From the NCBI GenBank assembly GCA_964467175.1, contig CAYXNY010000016.1:1-37355 (forward strand): a stretch of DNA of 37,355 nucleotides. Reading direction: 5' to 3'. How positions within the stretch are numbered: the stretch's first letter is position 1; every line of letters starts with the position of its first letter. The stretch is from JAWAFD01 sp964467175 (lineage in GTDB: Archaea > Micrarchaeota > Micrarchaeia > Anstonellales > J096). Shown one piece after another: positions 1 to 8,697 of the stretch. Made by a program: the position numbers and the translations under genes. Under the pieces are notes generated by a model that saw only the letters and a program-made list of their open reading frames with translations, did not search any database and was not told the origin of the DNA.

Positions 1-1
1 A

Positions 2-292
2 AAAATATATGAAGGAATAATCGGGATCGTCTGCGGGATGGTGATGAGAGTCGGCTATGAGAAGCCGGTTTTAGGGATAAGCGAAAGCGAAGAAGGAGGA
101 ATAAAGGTAAGCTCAAGAGGGAACAGGAAAATGCTTGAGAATGGGTTGAATTTGGGGGGTGTAATGAGAGAGGCTGCTGAGAGGGTAGGGGGGATGGGAG
201 GAGGCCATCATCTTGCCGCAGGTGCAGAAATTCCTAAGGGTAGCGTAAATGAATTTTTGGTTGCGGTTGGCGAAGAATTGAAAAAATTATAG
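2..292 (+). CDS. RecJ-like DHH-family nuclease, C-terminal fragment
   Basis: The frame is open from the left edge of the window, so the gene is cut at its 5' end and only about 96 residues remain. The visible part ends with a GGGHHLAAGAEI segment, the glycine/histidine signature of the DHHA1 nucleic-acid-binding domain that closes archaeal RecJ/GAN-type and related DHH phosphoesterases. These act on single-stranded DNA or RNA in replication and repair. The catalytic DHH half is outside the window, so nuclease or oligonucleotide phosphodiesterase subtype cannot be decided. The stop overlaps the convergent small gene that follows by 6 nt. Confidence 0.75.
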   Translation, partial: KIYEGIIGIVCGMVMRVGYEKPVLGISESEEGGIKVSSRGNRKMLENGLNLGGVMREAAERVGGMGGGHHLAAGAEIPKGSVNEFLVAVGEELKKL

Positions 293-553
293 CTCTTTTT
301 CATTCCAGAGTTTTCTCTTTTGGTTTAGGAGCTCCTTCGCGACAGCGAGAAGCTGGGTGCTCAGCCTTAATGCCTCATCAGGGTTCAGCTTCATGGCGAC
401 ATTCCCTGTGCTGTTTATAAGCCTTATGAGGAGTACGCCATCCCTTGGGAAGCCGTTGCTCTCAGAGGGAGGCTCGCTTTCTATTCTGAGGATTGTTTTG
501 TGCTGCTCCCCTTTCTCATCCTTCCACCAATGAACTATCTCATCTTCTATCAT
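287..553 (-). CDS. Hypothetical protein, 88 aa
   Basis: I do not recognise this protein. It reads as a small soluble alpha/beta protein: an N-terminal half with likely strands (DGVLLIRLINSTG) and a C-terminal helix (LNPDEALRLSTQLLAVAKELL) ending in charged residues. That layout is common in small proteins where a beta layer is followed by an amphipathic helix, but it gives no function. A TATA-like TTTATAAATA lies about 35 nt upstream of the ATG, giving a short leader. It ends convergently on the RecJ-like gene. Confidence 0.6.
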   Translation of the reverse strand: MIEDEIVHWWKDEKGEQHKTILRIESEPPSESNGFPRDGVLLIRLINSTGNVAMKLNPDEALRLSTQLLAVAKELLNQKRKLWNEKEL

Positions 554-614
554 ACTAGCCGCCGAGAGGATGAGGATTTTTTTATTTATAAATGTATGGG
601 GACCTCGGTTCCGA

Positions 615-630
615 TGTAACTATGGTTACA
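615..630. repeat. Perfect 6-bp inverted repeat downstream of tldD
   Basis: TGTAAC-tatg-GTTACA lies 2 nt past the tldD stop codon and about 20 nt upstream of the TATA box for the 88-residue gene. It could be a weak 3' hairpin for the tldD operon or an upstream operator for the small gene. Nothing else in the sequence decides between these. Confidence 0.35.
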
Positions 631-631
631 A

Positions 632-1879
632 TCACCCAATAAACGCCCCCACCCTTATCTTCGGTCCACCATCAGAAACAGGCACGCTCTGGCCGCTTTT
701 TCCGCAAAAGCCAGGGTCCAATCTTACCTCTTTTCCTACAAGCTCAACATTTTTTATGGTTTCAAAGAAATTCCCAGAAACAACGACATCCTTAAAAGTT
801 TCCAAAAATTTTCCATTCTTGAATTTCCATCCTATCGCGGCCTTGAACATGAACCCGCCAGTAAAGGGGTCGACGCTCCCGCCGTTCATCCCCTTCAAAA
901 ACACGCCTGTCCCTTCAAACATCTCCTCATCGCCCGCATCCCCGGGAAGAATGTAGGTGTTGCTCATGCGAACAATGGGCTGGTAGGCGAAGCTCTGCGC
1001 CCTTGCATGGCCGTTCGGCTTTCCGAAAATTTTTGCGGCGTGCTCGTCCTTTAAGTATTCTTTCAAAACCCCTTTTTCAATTATTCTTACCTCCTTTCCC
1101 TCATGCCCCTCGTCATCATAAAAATAACAGCCGAAGCCAAGCATCGGATTATCAACAATCGTAAGCTTACTGCTCGCGATCCTCTTCCCAATCTTCCCCC
1201 TGAACAACGACTCGCCTTCAAGAACAGTGTCCGCCTCGCTCGCATGCCCGACCGCTTCATGCGAAAGCAGGCCTGCTATCTCGCTGTCCAAAACAACCGC
1301 ACATTTTTTTGGCTTTATCCTCTTCGCCTTAAGCAATTCTTTCGCGTATTTCTCTGCTTCTTTCGCGGCACTAAAAAATTTCTCCCTAACTTTTTCATCA
1401 AATTTTCTCTCCCCGACCCGAGAGGAATACTGTTCTATTCTGTTTCCTTTTTTCGCAAAGACGGAAATCCTCCCGTAAACATAAAACCCCTCCTCTTCTA
1501 TTTCAGCCCCCTCGGTGTTCTCAAACTCCCTCCCCACCTTCCATATTCTCAGGGAGACCTGTTTTTTGTATGCATCCACAGAATCATAAACCTCCTTGAT
1601 GAACCGGGCCGCATGCTCGGCATCCGGCACAACATCGCTTGTTTTTCTCCTGCCCTTCAACTGCGAAGGAACGATCTTTAGCTTTCCGCCCCGCGCAGAA
1701 GCAATCCTTTCGGCTTCTTCGACAACTTTTTTCTCATCGCTTCCGGAGGCAAACCCCCATCCATTCTTCAGAGCCCTTGCGGAAACTCCTCCGCTGCTCC
1801 CAGAACCTATCTTCATCTCGCCGTTTATAATGCTCAGAAAAAGCTCCTCAGAAATTTCCCTGCGTATCTCAGCGTACAT
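632..1879 (-). CDS. tldD: TldD-family metalloprotease
   Basis: A zinc metalloprotease of the TldD/PmbA (U62) family, whose bacterial TldD/TldE heterodimer degrades or matures small unfolded peptides in the cytoplasm. The zinc motif HEAVGH is at residues 207-212 (HExxxH), followed by the family's glycine-rich C-terminal region ending in a DPGFCGKSGQSVPVSDGGP block. At 415 residues it is slightly shorter than bacterial TldD. The start ATG overlaps the upstream Roadblock-like gene by 11 nt, so the two are probably translationally coupled; there is no clear Shine-Dalgarno. No TldE/PmbA partner is in the window. Confidence 0.9.
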   Translation of the reverse strand: MYAEIRREISEELFLSIINGEMKIGSGSSGGVSARALKNGWGFASGSDEKKVVEEAERIASARGGKLKIVPSQLKGRRKTSDVVPDAEHAARFIKEVYDSVDAYKKQVSLRIWKVGREFENTEGAEIEEEGFYVYGRISVFAKKGNRIEQYSSRVGERKFDEKVREKFFSAAKEAEKYAKELLKAKRIKPKKCAVVLDSEIAGLLSHEAVGHASEADTVLEGESLFRGKIGKRIASSKLTIVDNPMLGFGCYFYDDEGHEGKEVRIIEKGVLKEYLKDEHAAKIFGKPNGHARAQSFAYQPIVRMSNTYILPGDAGDEEMFEGTGVFLKGMNGGSVDPFTGGFMFKAAIGWKFKNGKFLETFKDVVVSGNFFETIKNVELVGKEVRLDPGFCGKSGQSVPVSDGGPKIRVGAFIG

Positions 1880-2171
1880 CCGCGCCCACTGTCTCTCTCA
1901 CGGCCTTCTTGTCCTGCTCGTCCTTTACAAATGCGATCAGAAACTCCTTTTCAAAAGGAACAAGCATTATCTTCTTCGAAGCGGTCTCTATCGCTATCTC
2001 CTCCACGCTGTCCTTTACCTGCTCGAAAACCACAGCCATCCTGTTTACTATGCCTGCCGAGAGAACAACCACCGAATCATCCAACGCTCCGCTCTGCTCC
2101 TTTATCTTTCCATCCCGGGTTATAACGGCGGAATCTATCCCCTTCTCCTTAAGCTTATCAACCATGCTCAT
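1869..2171 (-). CDS. Roadblock/LC7-like small protein
   Basis: A 100-residue protein reading like a Roadblock/LC7 (MglB-type) domain: a helix (MSMVDKLKEKGIDSAVITRDGKI), strands around SVVVLSAGIVNRM, a central helix (AVVFEQVKDSVEEIAIET), then strands ending in FLIAFVKDEQDKKAVRET. Such domains form dimers that regulate small GTPases or ATPases. No GTPase gene is adjacent; the partner in the operon is the degenerate KaiC/RAD55-like protein just upstream, whose stop overlaps this start as ATGA. The assignment is from fold-level pattern and is moderate. Confidence 0.6.
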   Translation of the reverse strand: MSMVDKLKEKGIDSAVITRDGKIKEQSGALDDSVVVLSAGIVNRMAVVFEQVKDSVEEIAIETASKKIMLVPFEKEFLIAFVKDEQDKKAVRETVGADVR

Positions 2172-2857
2172 ACTATCTCCACCCCTGTCGGCCCTATTTT
2201 TACAGGAACATCAGCTGGAAGGAGCGAAGAGGAAAGCTCATACGCGCCCTCTTTTTCCTTAAGCTCAAAAACCTCTCCTATTGAATGCAAAAATGTATTC
2301 AGAAGCTTTTCATCATGCATCCTCTTTTCTATCAGAAGGAAGAGCGTCGCGTTCGCGGCCTTCAGCCTTCCCTCAATAACCTGGAAAAACTTCAGCACAG
2401 AATCCTGGGAATTGTAAAGGAGGAATGTTGAGAAGGAGTGGAATATGAACCGTATTTTCTTTCCGCCGCTCTCCCTTATTGCGTCGTTCACAACCAAACT
2501 CAAATCATTGAGCGCGGTCGGCCCGTCTATAAACACATCGCGCCTCGACTCGTCCTTCACCCCGACAGTTGCCGAATAGCAGTCTATGTACTTTATTCCG
2601 TTTTTCAGCTTCATTCCAAGGCCCGCTGATTTCGACTCAACCTCCTTTGGAAGCATATCCGAAGCGAGATAATAAACGGCATCCCCTTTTTTTATGCCTT
2701 CGTGCGCAAAATGGAACGCAAAAACCGCCTTCTCAATTCCGGCGGGGCCCAGAAGAACAACAGAGCCCGGGTTCGAATACCCTCCCTCCAGCATGATGTC
2801 GAGCTCCTTTATGCCTGTAGAGATTTTATTCTCCCTGAAAAGGTACTGCTCTTCCAT
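2168..2857 (-). CDS. KaiC/RAD55-like RecA-superfamily protein with degenerate ATP site
   Basis: The N-terminal pattern STGIKELDIMLEGGYSNPGSVVLLGPAG is that of RAD55/KaiC-like archaeal ATPases. The Walker A loop reads GPAGIEKAVFAF (residues about 37-48), with Glu where the Gly before the lysine belongs and Ala in place of Ser/Thr. The Walker B strand IRFIFHS (about 135-141) has His where Asp is normal. It is therefore probably a non-hydrolysing scaffold or sensor. I chose the ATG at 2857, not the upstream one at 2917, because TTTTTAAT lies about 25 nt before 2857, giving a leaderless start; the longer version would carry a 20-residue extension unlike the family. First gene of the Roadblock/tldD operon. 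Confidence 0.75.
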   Translation of the reverse strand: MEEQYLFRENKISTGIKELDIMLEGGYSNPGSVVLLGPAGIEKAVFAFHFAHEGIKKGDAVYYLASDMLPKEVESKSAGLGMKLKNGIKYIDCYSATVGVKDESRRDVFIDGPTALNDLSLVVNDAIRESGGKKIRFIFHSFSTFLLYNSQDSVLKFFQVIEGRLKAANATLFLLIEKRMHDEKLLNTFLHSIGEVFELKEKEGAYELSSSLLPADVPVKIGPTGVEIV

Positions 2858-3116
2858 GGGATAAAAAGAGGGGCAAGGAATTAAAAATGTATTTGATTTT
2901 TGAAAATTATTCTTCAAGTTCTCCGCGATTTATTTTTTGGCTGTTTCATAAGCGTCATACATCTATTTTCCTCATCTTTTAGGAGAAGCGAATAATATTT
3001 TTTGTTTTTATTTTTTTTTATTTAAGCGAATGCCGGTTGAAAATGTTTTAAATTTGCAACACCCTGGATAGAAAGGAAGAGAAAGATTAATAAACAATTT
3101 GCAGGAATTTTAACCT
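2858..3116. promoter_or_regulatory. Divergent intergenic promoter region
   Basis: AT-rich spacer between the minus-strand KaiC-like operon and the plus-strand TM2-like gene. It holds the TATA element TTTTTAAT about 25 nt before the KaiC-like ATG, and TTAATAAAC about 26 nt before the ATG at 3117. Both starts look leaderless. A long T-rich tract lies in the middle. I see no RNA gene or ORF in it. Confidence 0.5.
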
Positions 3117-3440
3117 ATGGCAAAGAAAACAGAAAGCAAAAAGAAGGACCCGGCAGTAGCGGCAATACTTGCTCTTGTCGGCGGGATAATCGTTGGTTTT
3201 CCGGGAATCGGCTACATGTACATGGACAACATGAAAAAAGGCCTGATATACGGAGCGATATGCTGGGTGCTGTATGGAATAATAGTAGGAGCATTCATGG
3301 TAGGCAGCATTGTAACGTTTGGAATTGGAAGCATTATCTGCCTTCCAGTATTTGCGCTCCCGCTTATATACATTGTGGTAGTGACCTACGACACATACCT
3401 TTATGCAAAGGGAGAAAAAACAATCCTGCCGGAATTCTAA
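3117..3440 (+). CDS. TM2-like small membrane protein
   Basis: A 107-residue integral membrane protein with three hydrophobic segments (about residues 14-36, 42-66 and 68-92) after a lysine-rich N-terminus. The stretch FPGIGYMYMDNMKKGLIYG matches the core of TM2 domains, where a glycine-rich turn with aromatic residues sits between the first two helices. Function of TM2 proteins is generally unknown. A TATA-like TTAATAAAC about 26 nt upstream supports the ATG at 3117. The gene ends in a T-rich tract shared with the convergent membrane-protein gene. Confidence 0.7.
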   Translation: MAKKTESKKKDPAVAAILALVGGIIVGFPGIGYMYMDNMKKGLIYGAICWVLYGIIVGAFMVGSIVTFGIGSIICLPVFALPLIYIVVVTYDTYLYAKGEKTILPEF

Positions 3441-3507
3441 ATTTTTTTATTTTTTATAATACGGAACGGACGTATGGAATAAAAAAGAAAAAAAGAAAGA
3501 GTTTATT
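3441..3507. terminator. Bidirectional T-rich terminator between convergent genes
   Basis: Just past the TM2-like stop is ATTTTTTTATTTTTTAT, and reading the other strand past the 149-residue gene gives CTTTCTTTTTTTCTTTTTTATT. Oligo-T runs on the coding strand without a required hairpin are the usual archaeal termination signal. Confidence 0.5.
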
Positions 3508-3957
3508 TTATTTTTTCAGTACGCTTCCTATGAAGTAGCCTATCACTGCAAGGACCAAGCCGACAAAGAAGCCGACTACCGCTCCGACCACGAGCGCGAT
3601 GACGCTTACTCCAGCTCCGAACATCGCACCAAATGCATCGGTTGTGCCGGCAGCCATTCCAACACCCAGCCCAAGCATGTTCACAACAAGCGATATCACT
3701 CCGCTGACAATCGCTACGATAACCGCTGTCAGCCCTCCAACCAGCGCTGCGTCCACTATCTCCAGCTTTGCCTTGTATATGAGGAAGCCAAGCCAAAGAT
3801 AAAGTGCTATATTTATCATCAGCATCGGCAGACCGATTATGCATGCAAGCGTCGCTCCGACTACCGGTATCACGCTCAGCAACGAGCTGAGAATTGCAAG
3901 GGCAAGAATTACGATCACAGGTATCTTTGCCGCTCCAAATCCTTTTCCTAAATTCAT
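3508..3957 (-). CDS. Hypothetical four-helix membrane protein
   Basis: A 149-residue, very hydrophobic protein with about four transmembrane helices (near residues 11-31, 34-60, 69-98 and 112-146) rich in Gly, Ala and Val; only the first and last few residues are charged. I do not recognise a named family. The ATG at 3957 follows GGTGGTG a few nt upstream, and a TATA-like ATTTTTAAG lies further up. It is convergent with the TM2-like gene and divergent from the large secreted protein; co-function with these is speculation. Confidence 0.65.
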   Translation of the reverse strand: MNLGKGFGAAKIPVIVILALAILSSLLSVIPVVGATLACIIGLPMLMINIALYLWLGFLIYKAKLEIVDAALVGGLTAVIVAIVSGVISLVVNMLGLGVGMAAGTTDAFGAMFGAGVSVIALVVGAVVGFFVGLVLAVIGYFIGSVLKK

Positions 3958-4067
3958 AACACCACCGAAAAAACCTCTTCTGCAAAGCTTAAAAATATTG
4001 CGACTTTCTTATAAGGTGTAGAAAGGTTTAAAAACATGTATATACATAAAAATATGTGGGTGAAAAC

Positions 4068-6263
4068 ATGGGGGTAAAGGATAGGATAAAGGAAATTATG
4101 CTCGCCCTTGGGATAGCAGTATCACCAGTGGTTGCAAATGCAGAGTTCAATATATTCAACCCGGCAACATGGGGAGGTTACAAACCAGGAAGCATTGCCG
4201 CCAGTGTGTTTGAACAGGATACTTCAAGGGTAGACACTACTTCGGTTGTCTCCGCAAAACCTTCGGGTGGAAATCTTGGTTCTCTTTTGGGCGTTGGTCA
4301 AAGCGAGATAGATAAAGCAAGAAAAGAATGGGAACAAAAGATAGCTGAAATAGAGAAAAAACGGGCGGAAGAAGAAAAGAATAAAGGAGAATACAAGGTC
4401 CAAGAAATAAAAAAAGCGAACATAGATGCAGTTAACGCAGCAATTTCTGCTCTTTATAACGAAGTTGACCCACGGGTTTTGAACATTGTTCTGCCTGCCT
4501 GGTCCTTAAGCCCTGCGACAAGAAACAGTCTTGAAGTGGCTTACGGCACTGGGTTGACGGACCTCCAATATAAACAATTGCTTTTTTGGGATGAATATAA
4601 GTATGCGAAAATAAAAGCAGGTGAAATATGCGCCCAGCTCGGAATAGCATACAACGAGGTTGATGCGAAAGAATTTGCTCTTGCCTATGCCTCCATGGCT
4701 ACGCTTGGCTATGGAATAGGAAGGCCAAATATGAGAAATTCCCTTGATATTGCAACAGCAACCATGCAGGCAAATGTTGATTCTTCGCAGTGGAGCCTTC
4801 TTCTTGTCCTACAATATCTGCCACGAGGAATTCAAACAAAATATGGATATGTGAACCTGGACTATCCAAAATCAGTAATTGCTGATGTGTGGAAAGTGTA
4901 CAATAGAACTTATGTTGACTATGGTTCTGGGGTTTCACCTGTTCCGGTTGAAAAACCGTCTCCTACTCAGTCAACACAAACAGGGTTATCAACAAAGCAA
5001 CCACAATCCAGCCAGCAACCTTCAACACAACCTTCAACACAAGAGGAAATAAAAGTGCAAACTGCATTAGAGACAATCAATTCAGCATTAGCCGCTCTTC
5101 AAAAAGGAAAAGAGATGGATTATGAAAAAAAGGTTAGATATTTTGACAGAACGATAAATTACGGCGAGATGCTTTATGTCATAAAAACCAAATCCTCAAC
5201 CATAGATGTTATTTTACTAGAAGCTAATGGAGCAGGATTGATAAGTTATTACCAAGAGGGTGGAGTGTGGAAAGCATGCCTAACCCCGGATGCTATAAGA
5301 GTTTTGAAAGAAAACTATGGATATAAGGACAAAGGAAACTTTGGCAAAAATATAGAAAATTTGAATAGAACTCTTCAAAAAATGGCGAACGCCAGAAACA
5401 GCAGCGCAGAAGAATTTGACAATACATTGGCAAAAGCATTAGAAGATGCCGGGAGAGATATTGTCCCCCAGGGGCAGATTTTGGTTGATGCGCTTAAAGA
5501 TGGCGGGGTTAAGGCATTGCAGAACCAAATCACGAACTATCAGGCCATTCAAAGCGGGAATCAAGCAGAAATCGATTCGGCCTACTCTAACCGTATAAAC
5601 CAACTATCAGAGCTAAAGAAGCTTGTCGAAGAATATAGTAGAGAAACAAACCCCACAAAGAAAGCCAGTATTCTTGAGGAGATAGGAAAACTTGAAGCTA
5701 GAATGAACGTTAAATTGCAACCGTCAGTTTATGAACAGCTTACTGGCAGAAAATATGAGGGGAAGGGATCGGGTGTTCCATCCGCAGACGAGGTTTTGGA
5801 AAAAGTAGATGGAATCCCAAAAACTCCGGGAGACACGTTGGAAAAGCAGCAACCTGGTTCTGTAGGAAACTTTGAAATCGTGGTCGGCGCAGGAGAAGTG
5901 ACACCAGATAACATAGGGAACACGACCTTCCAGCCGAGCGGATATGACTTCCCAATGACCGTTAATGCTTACTTGGAAACTTTGCCTGTCTCACCGCACA
6001 TAGCATACGATGAGCATGGAGTTGAATACGAAGCAACCGCTTTAACGCCAGAAGAAAAAGCAAAGGTCCTAGAAAAGCTTGCAGATGATATTAAAGCTGG
6101 CAAAATCAAAACAATAAATGAAAGGACAATAAAAGAAGCGGTAAAAGAAGCGACGGGGTTGGACGTATCCATGGATAAGGGCGAGCTTCAGGACTGGAAA
6201 ACAGCATTCAAACCCAGAGGATACAGGTGCAACGGTACGCCAAAAAACGGCGTGCGCGTATAA
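4068..6263 (+). CDS. Large secreted protein of unknown function
   Basis: A protein of 731 residues that I cannot place in a family. The N-terminus MGVKDRIKEIMLALGIAVSP then VVANA-EF looks like a signal peptide with an AxA cleavage site. Next come a lysine/glutamate coiled-coil stretch, a globular block, a Ser/Thr/Gln/Pro linker with PSTQPSTQ (near residues 300-330), a second globular block starting ETINSALAALQKGKEM, and a helical region. I prefer ATG 4068 over the in-frame GTG at 4056: GGTGA lies 4 nt before 4068, and GTTTAAAAAC places the transcript start near 4055. Codons use more A/T-ending forms than the neighbours. A T-rich terminator follows. It could be a cell-surface or appendage protein. 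Confidence 0.7.
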   Translation: MGVKDRIKEIMLALGIAVSPVVANAEFNIFNPATWGGYKPGSIAASVFEQDTSRVDTTSVVSAKPSGGNLGSLLGVGQSEIDKARKEWEQKIAEIEKKRAEEEKNKGEYKVQEIKKANIDAVNAAISALYNEVDPRVLNIVLPAWSLSPATRNSLEVAYGTGLTDLQYKQLLFWDEYKYAKIKAGEICAQLGIAYNEVDAKEFALAYASMATLGYGIGRPNMRNSLDIATATMQANVDSSQWSLLLVLQYLPRGIQTKYGYVNLDYPKSVIADVWKVYNRTYVDYGSGVSPVPVEKPSPTQSTQTGLSTKQPQSSQQPSTQPSTQEEIKVQTALETINSALAALQKGKEMDYEKKVRYFDRTINYGEMLYVIKTKSSTIDVILLEANGAGLISYYQEGGVWKACLTPDAIRVLKENYGYKDKGNFGKNIENLNRTLQKMANARNSSAEEFDNTLAKALEDAGRDIVPQGQILVDALKDGGVKALQNQITNYQAIQSGNQAEIDSAYSNRINQLSELKKLVEEYSRETNPTKKASILEEIGKLEARMNVKLQPSVYEQLTGRKYEGKGSGVPSADEVLEKVDGIPKTPGDTLEKQQPGSVGNFEIVVGAGEVTPDNIGNTTFQPSGYDFPMTVNAYLETLPVSPHIAYDEHGVEYEATALTPEEKAKVLEKLADDIKAGKIKTINERTIKEAVKEATGLDVSMDKGELQDWKTAFKPRGYRCNGTPKNGVRV

Positions 6264-6300
6264 TTTTTTATTTTTTTGTTTTTAGCAACTTGCAAAACGC
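6264..6300 (+). terminator. T-rich terminator with small hairpin
   Basis: TTTTTTATTTTTTTGTTTTT begins 2 nt after the stop of the large secreted protein and is followed by CTTGC-aaaac-GCAAG, a 5-bp inverted repeat. The T tract is a typical archaeal terminator; the following sequence carries the TATA of the next gene. Confidence 0.45.
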
Positions 6301-6334
6301 AAGAAATAAAAACCTGTGAAGCGAAAGTTTTTTG

Positions 6335-7357
6335 ATGGATTACGCAACTCGGCCTATTCCCACAAAGGAAGTAAAACCTTTCGCAGAACCAGAAATAGTT
6401 CCAGCACTCCAGCGGGCGCAGGCTCCAAAGAAAGAAGAGAAAAAACAGGAGAGCTTTCCGAAAATATTTTTCAACTATTTCATGGAATTCTTCAAAAATC
6501 CGTTCAATCCGTTGAACCAGTATGCGATAAGGGACAATCTGAAAGAAATGGAAAAGCCCGGGAACAGGGCGGAGTTTTTCAATTATTTTGCGCTTGCTGC
6601 GGAGATGGAAGAGAAAAAAAAGAGATGGGAGAAGGAGGAGCTTGAAAGGGCAAAAAAGATTGCGGAGTATTATTTTGAGAAAAAAGGGTTTGAAGAAGGC
6701 GGAAAGGAGCTGATCGCAAAAGCAGAGAGCATGGGAAACAACCTCGAAACCCTCTCCTACGAAGTTGAAGCCATTCCGCCCGAAAATCTGCTCGAGATTG
6801 CGAGGCTTATTGAAAGCGAGGATAAAAAAGGGCTGGAGAAGGCCCTCAGCAGAATGGCGGATGAGCATCCAGCGTTTGCGGATGTAATAAATTTTATTAT
6901 AACTGAAAGGGAGGCGAGATTTTTCCTAAAAAAAGCATTTCCCATTAATAAAAAAGCGTTTGCAAAAATTTTCGGAGTAAAAGGAAGAACGCATTTGATA
7001 AGGCTGCTCAGGGCGTATGCAAAAATTCTTAGCGATGAGAGATACCTCATGCTTCTGAAAGCAATGGGAAGGGCGAGGCTGAAAGAGCTGAGGGCGTTCG
7101 CCTTCTCGCTGGACCCGGTGCTCAGATACATTTTTTTGAGGAGGGTCCTTCCGGCGCTTTATGCGTGCGGGATGGTGAGCATGGACCTGGGCGAGGTCGT
7201 GAAAAGAATGATGAAAGAAAGCATGGGTGGGAGGGTAAAGGCAAACCCCGTCCTGCTTAGAATGTTCGCGAAGCTCCCGAAGTTCCTTTTCTTCTTCGGC
7301 CAACCGGATGGAAAAACCCTGGAGCTTTTTATTGAGGGGAGGATATGGAAGAGATAG
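6335..7357 (+). CDS. Hypothetical helical protein, first gene of a three-gene operon
   Basis: A 340-residue cytoplasmic protein of unknown family. The first 40 residues are a Pro/Lys/Glu-rich, probably disordered tail; the rest is almost all predicted helix, with a charged segment (EMEEKKKRWEKEELERAKKIAEYYF) able to form a coiled coil. There is no signal peptide or clear membrane span. ATG 6335 is preferred to the TTG at 6332: an AAATAAAAAC box about 26 nt upstream predicts a leaderless transcript. The next gene starts inside its last codons (13-nt overlap), so the two are probably coupled. Confidence 0.65.
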   Translation: MDYATRPIPTKEVKPFAEPEIVPALQRAQAPKKEEKKQESFPKIFFNYFMEFFKNPFNPLNQYAIRDNLKEMEKPGNRAEFFNYFALAAEMEEKKKRWEKEELERAKKIAEYYFEKKGFEEGGKELIAKAESMGNNLETLSYEVEAIPPENLLEIARLIESEDKKGLEKALSRMADEHPAFADVINFIITEREARFFLKKAFPINKKAFAKIFGVKGRTHLIRLLRAYAKILSDERYLMLLKAMGRARLKELRAFAFSLDPVLRYIFLRRVLPALYACGMVSMDLGEVVKRMMKESMGGRVKANPVLLRMFAKLPKFLFFFGQPDGKTLELFIEGRIWKR

Positions 7358-8697
7358 AAAAACTTCTGAAAGCAGAGGGGATGGAGTATTTTGCGAAAGT
7401 TGAGGAGGGCTTCCTCTCTGAAAATGCTACGAGAACGCTGTTCGCGCCGAGCACCTCATACTTGGGAAGGGTTTTGAGAAATGCCGAAGGAGGAGACGTA
7501 AGGTCTATCGTGTTCTCCGGAATATTCCTGGATTATATGGCAAGGCATGTTGATATATTCGGCGAAACAGAGTGGGAGGTCTTCATATTCGACAGGGTAG
7601 CAAAATCAAACATCCTGGACCTTTTCATGGAAAAGAGGTTTTCAGAGCTTTCCAAAATAATCTCATTTCCGGTTGAAACCCCGTTAGGGATGAAGAGAGC
7701 AGAGCGAATTCTCATAAACGACGGAAAGAAAACAGCGGTATTTGAAGCAAGCGGAAAACCTGTCGCTGAACTAAAAACAGCAAAACCGCCCTTCCGGTTC
7801 CTAAAACCGCCTTTTGCGGTATGCTATGAAAAAGACGGAATAGAGCCGTCTTTATACCTGTCTGACAAGAAAGGCGACCTCAACCTCTCGCTTGCAAGCG
7901 TTGTTTTTGCGGTCGACAGCGAAAGCGCGTACTCCTGGGGCAGAAAAACCCTTTCCCTGAGCTCCTCGCCCCTTGTTGCGCTCTGCCAGGCAAAAAAGCG
8001 CCTGGACAATGTTATTTTCGGTGGGATAAAAAAATCAAAAAGTATTCCCTGGCACGGCATCCTCCTGAACACGGAATTTGCAAAGGAGGTCTCCTCCTTT
8101 CTGGAAGGAACGGAAAAAACAAGGGCGGAAAAAAGAGTTGAAAACATGGAAATGGCAAATAAAATCGGGCTTTACATGATGAATTTTGGCGGGGATTCCA
8201 AGATGTTCAACGAGGAGAGGAAGAGGAGGGAAAGGCTGTTCAACAAAGAAGTTGTTGTAAGCCCGGATTTTATTGAATTTTTCAAGAAGGAAGGGTTGAA
8301 GGAGGGCGTGGACTATATAATTTCCGGGGGGGAGATCGTTGCGAAGCTGGCAACGATAATAGGAATCGGGATGAGAAGGATGTTCGCCCAGAGGTTCTAC
8401 ATAAGGCTCAGTTATGATGAGAAAGGTGAGAATGTGAAAAAGGACATAGGTGCCTCCATAAAGACCGCGTCCATATACAGGAACAAAGCGCTTCCCGGAG
8501 ATGTGGTGGTCATGGGGCAGGTTGAAAGCGCGAAAAAAATATCCATCGCCTACGGAAATGTTTTCGAGGGAGAGAGGGCGTATGTGAATAAAATATTTAA
8601 TCTTTTGCCAACAGATATGTTTTTAGGGTTTGAAGAAAGCTATAGGGTTGAAACGATACTGGGCAGGGTGCTGTTCAATCCTGAAGAGGGAGTGTAG
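7345..8697 (+). CDS. Hypothetical protein, 450 aa
   Basis: I do not recognise this protein. It is soluble by inspection, with mixed strands and helices, a patch of glycine-rich turns (ATIIGIGMRRMF near residue 340) and a beta-rich C-terminal third (RNKALPGDVVVMGQVESAKKISIAYG). No nucleotide-binding or metal motif is obvious. The ATG overlaps the upstream gene by 13 nt and its TAG is directly followed by the ATG of the HTH regulator, so the three form one operon. Confidence 0.65.
   Translation: MEEIEKLLKAEGMEYFAKVEEGFLSENATRTLFAPSTSYLGRVLRNAEGGDVRSIVFSGIFLDYMARHVDIFGETEWEVFIFDRVAKSNILDLFMEKRFSELSKIISFPVETPLGMKRAERILINDGKKTAVFEASGKPVAELKTAKPPFRFLKPPFAVCYEKDGIEPSLYLSDKKGDLNLSLASVVFAVDSESAYSWGRKTLSLSSSPLVALCQAKKRLDNVIFGGIKKSKSIPWHGILLNTEFAKEVSSFLEGTEKTRAEKRVENMEMANKIGLYMMNFGGDSKMFNEERKRRERLFNKEVVVSPDFIEFFKKEGLKEGVDYIISGGEIVAKLATIIGIGMRRMFAQRFYIRLSYDEKGENVKKDIGASIKTASIYRNKALPGDVVVMGQVESAKKISIAYGNVFEGERAYVNKIFNLLPTDMFLGFEESYRVETILGRVLFNPEEGV

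Noticed and set aside
570..956. 128-codon plus-strand ORF
   Set aside because: It lies antisense to tldD, has Pro/Ser-rich shadow composition and no start signals.
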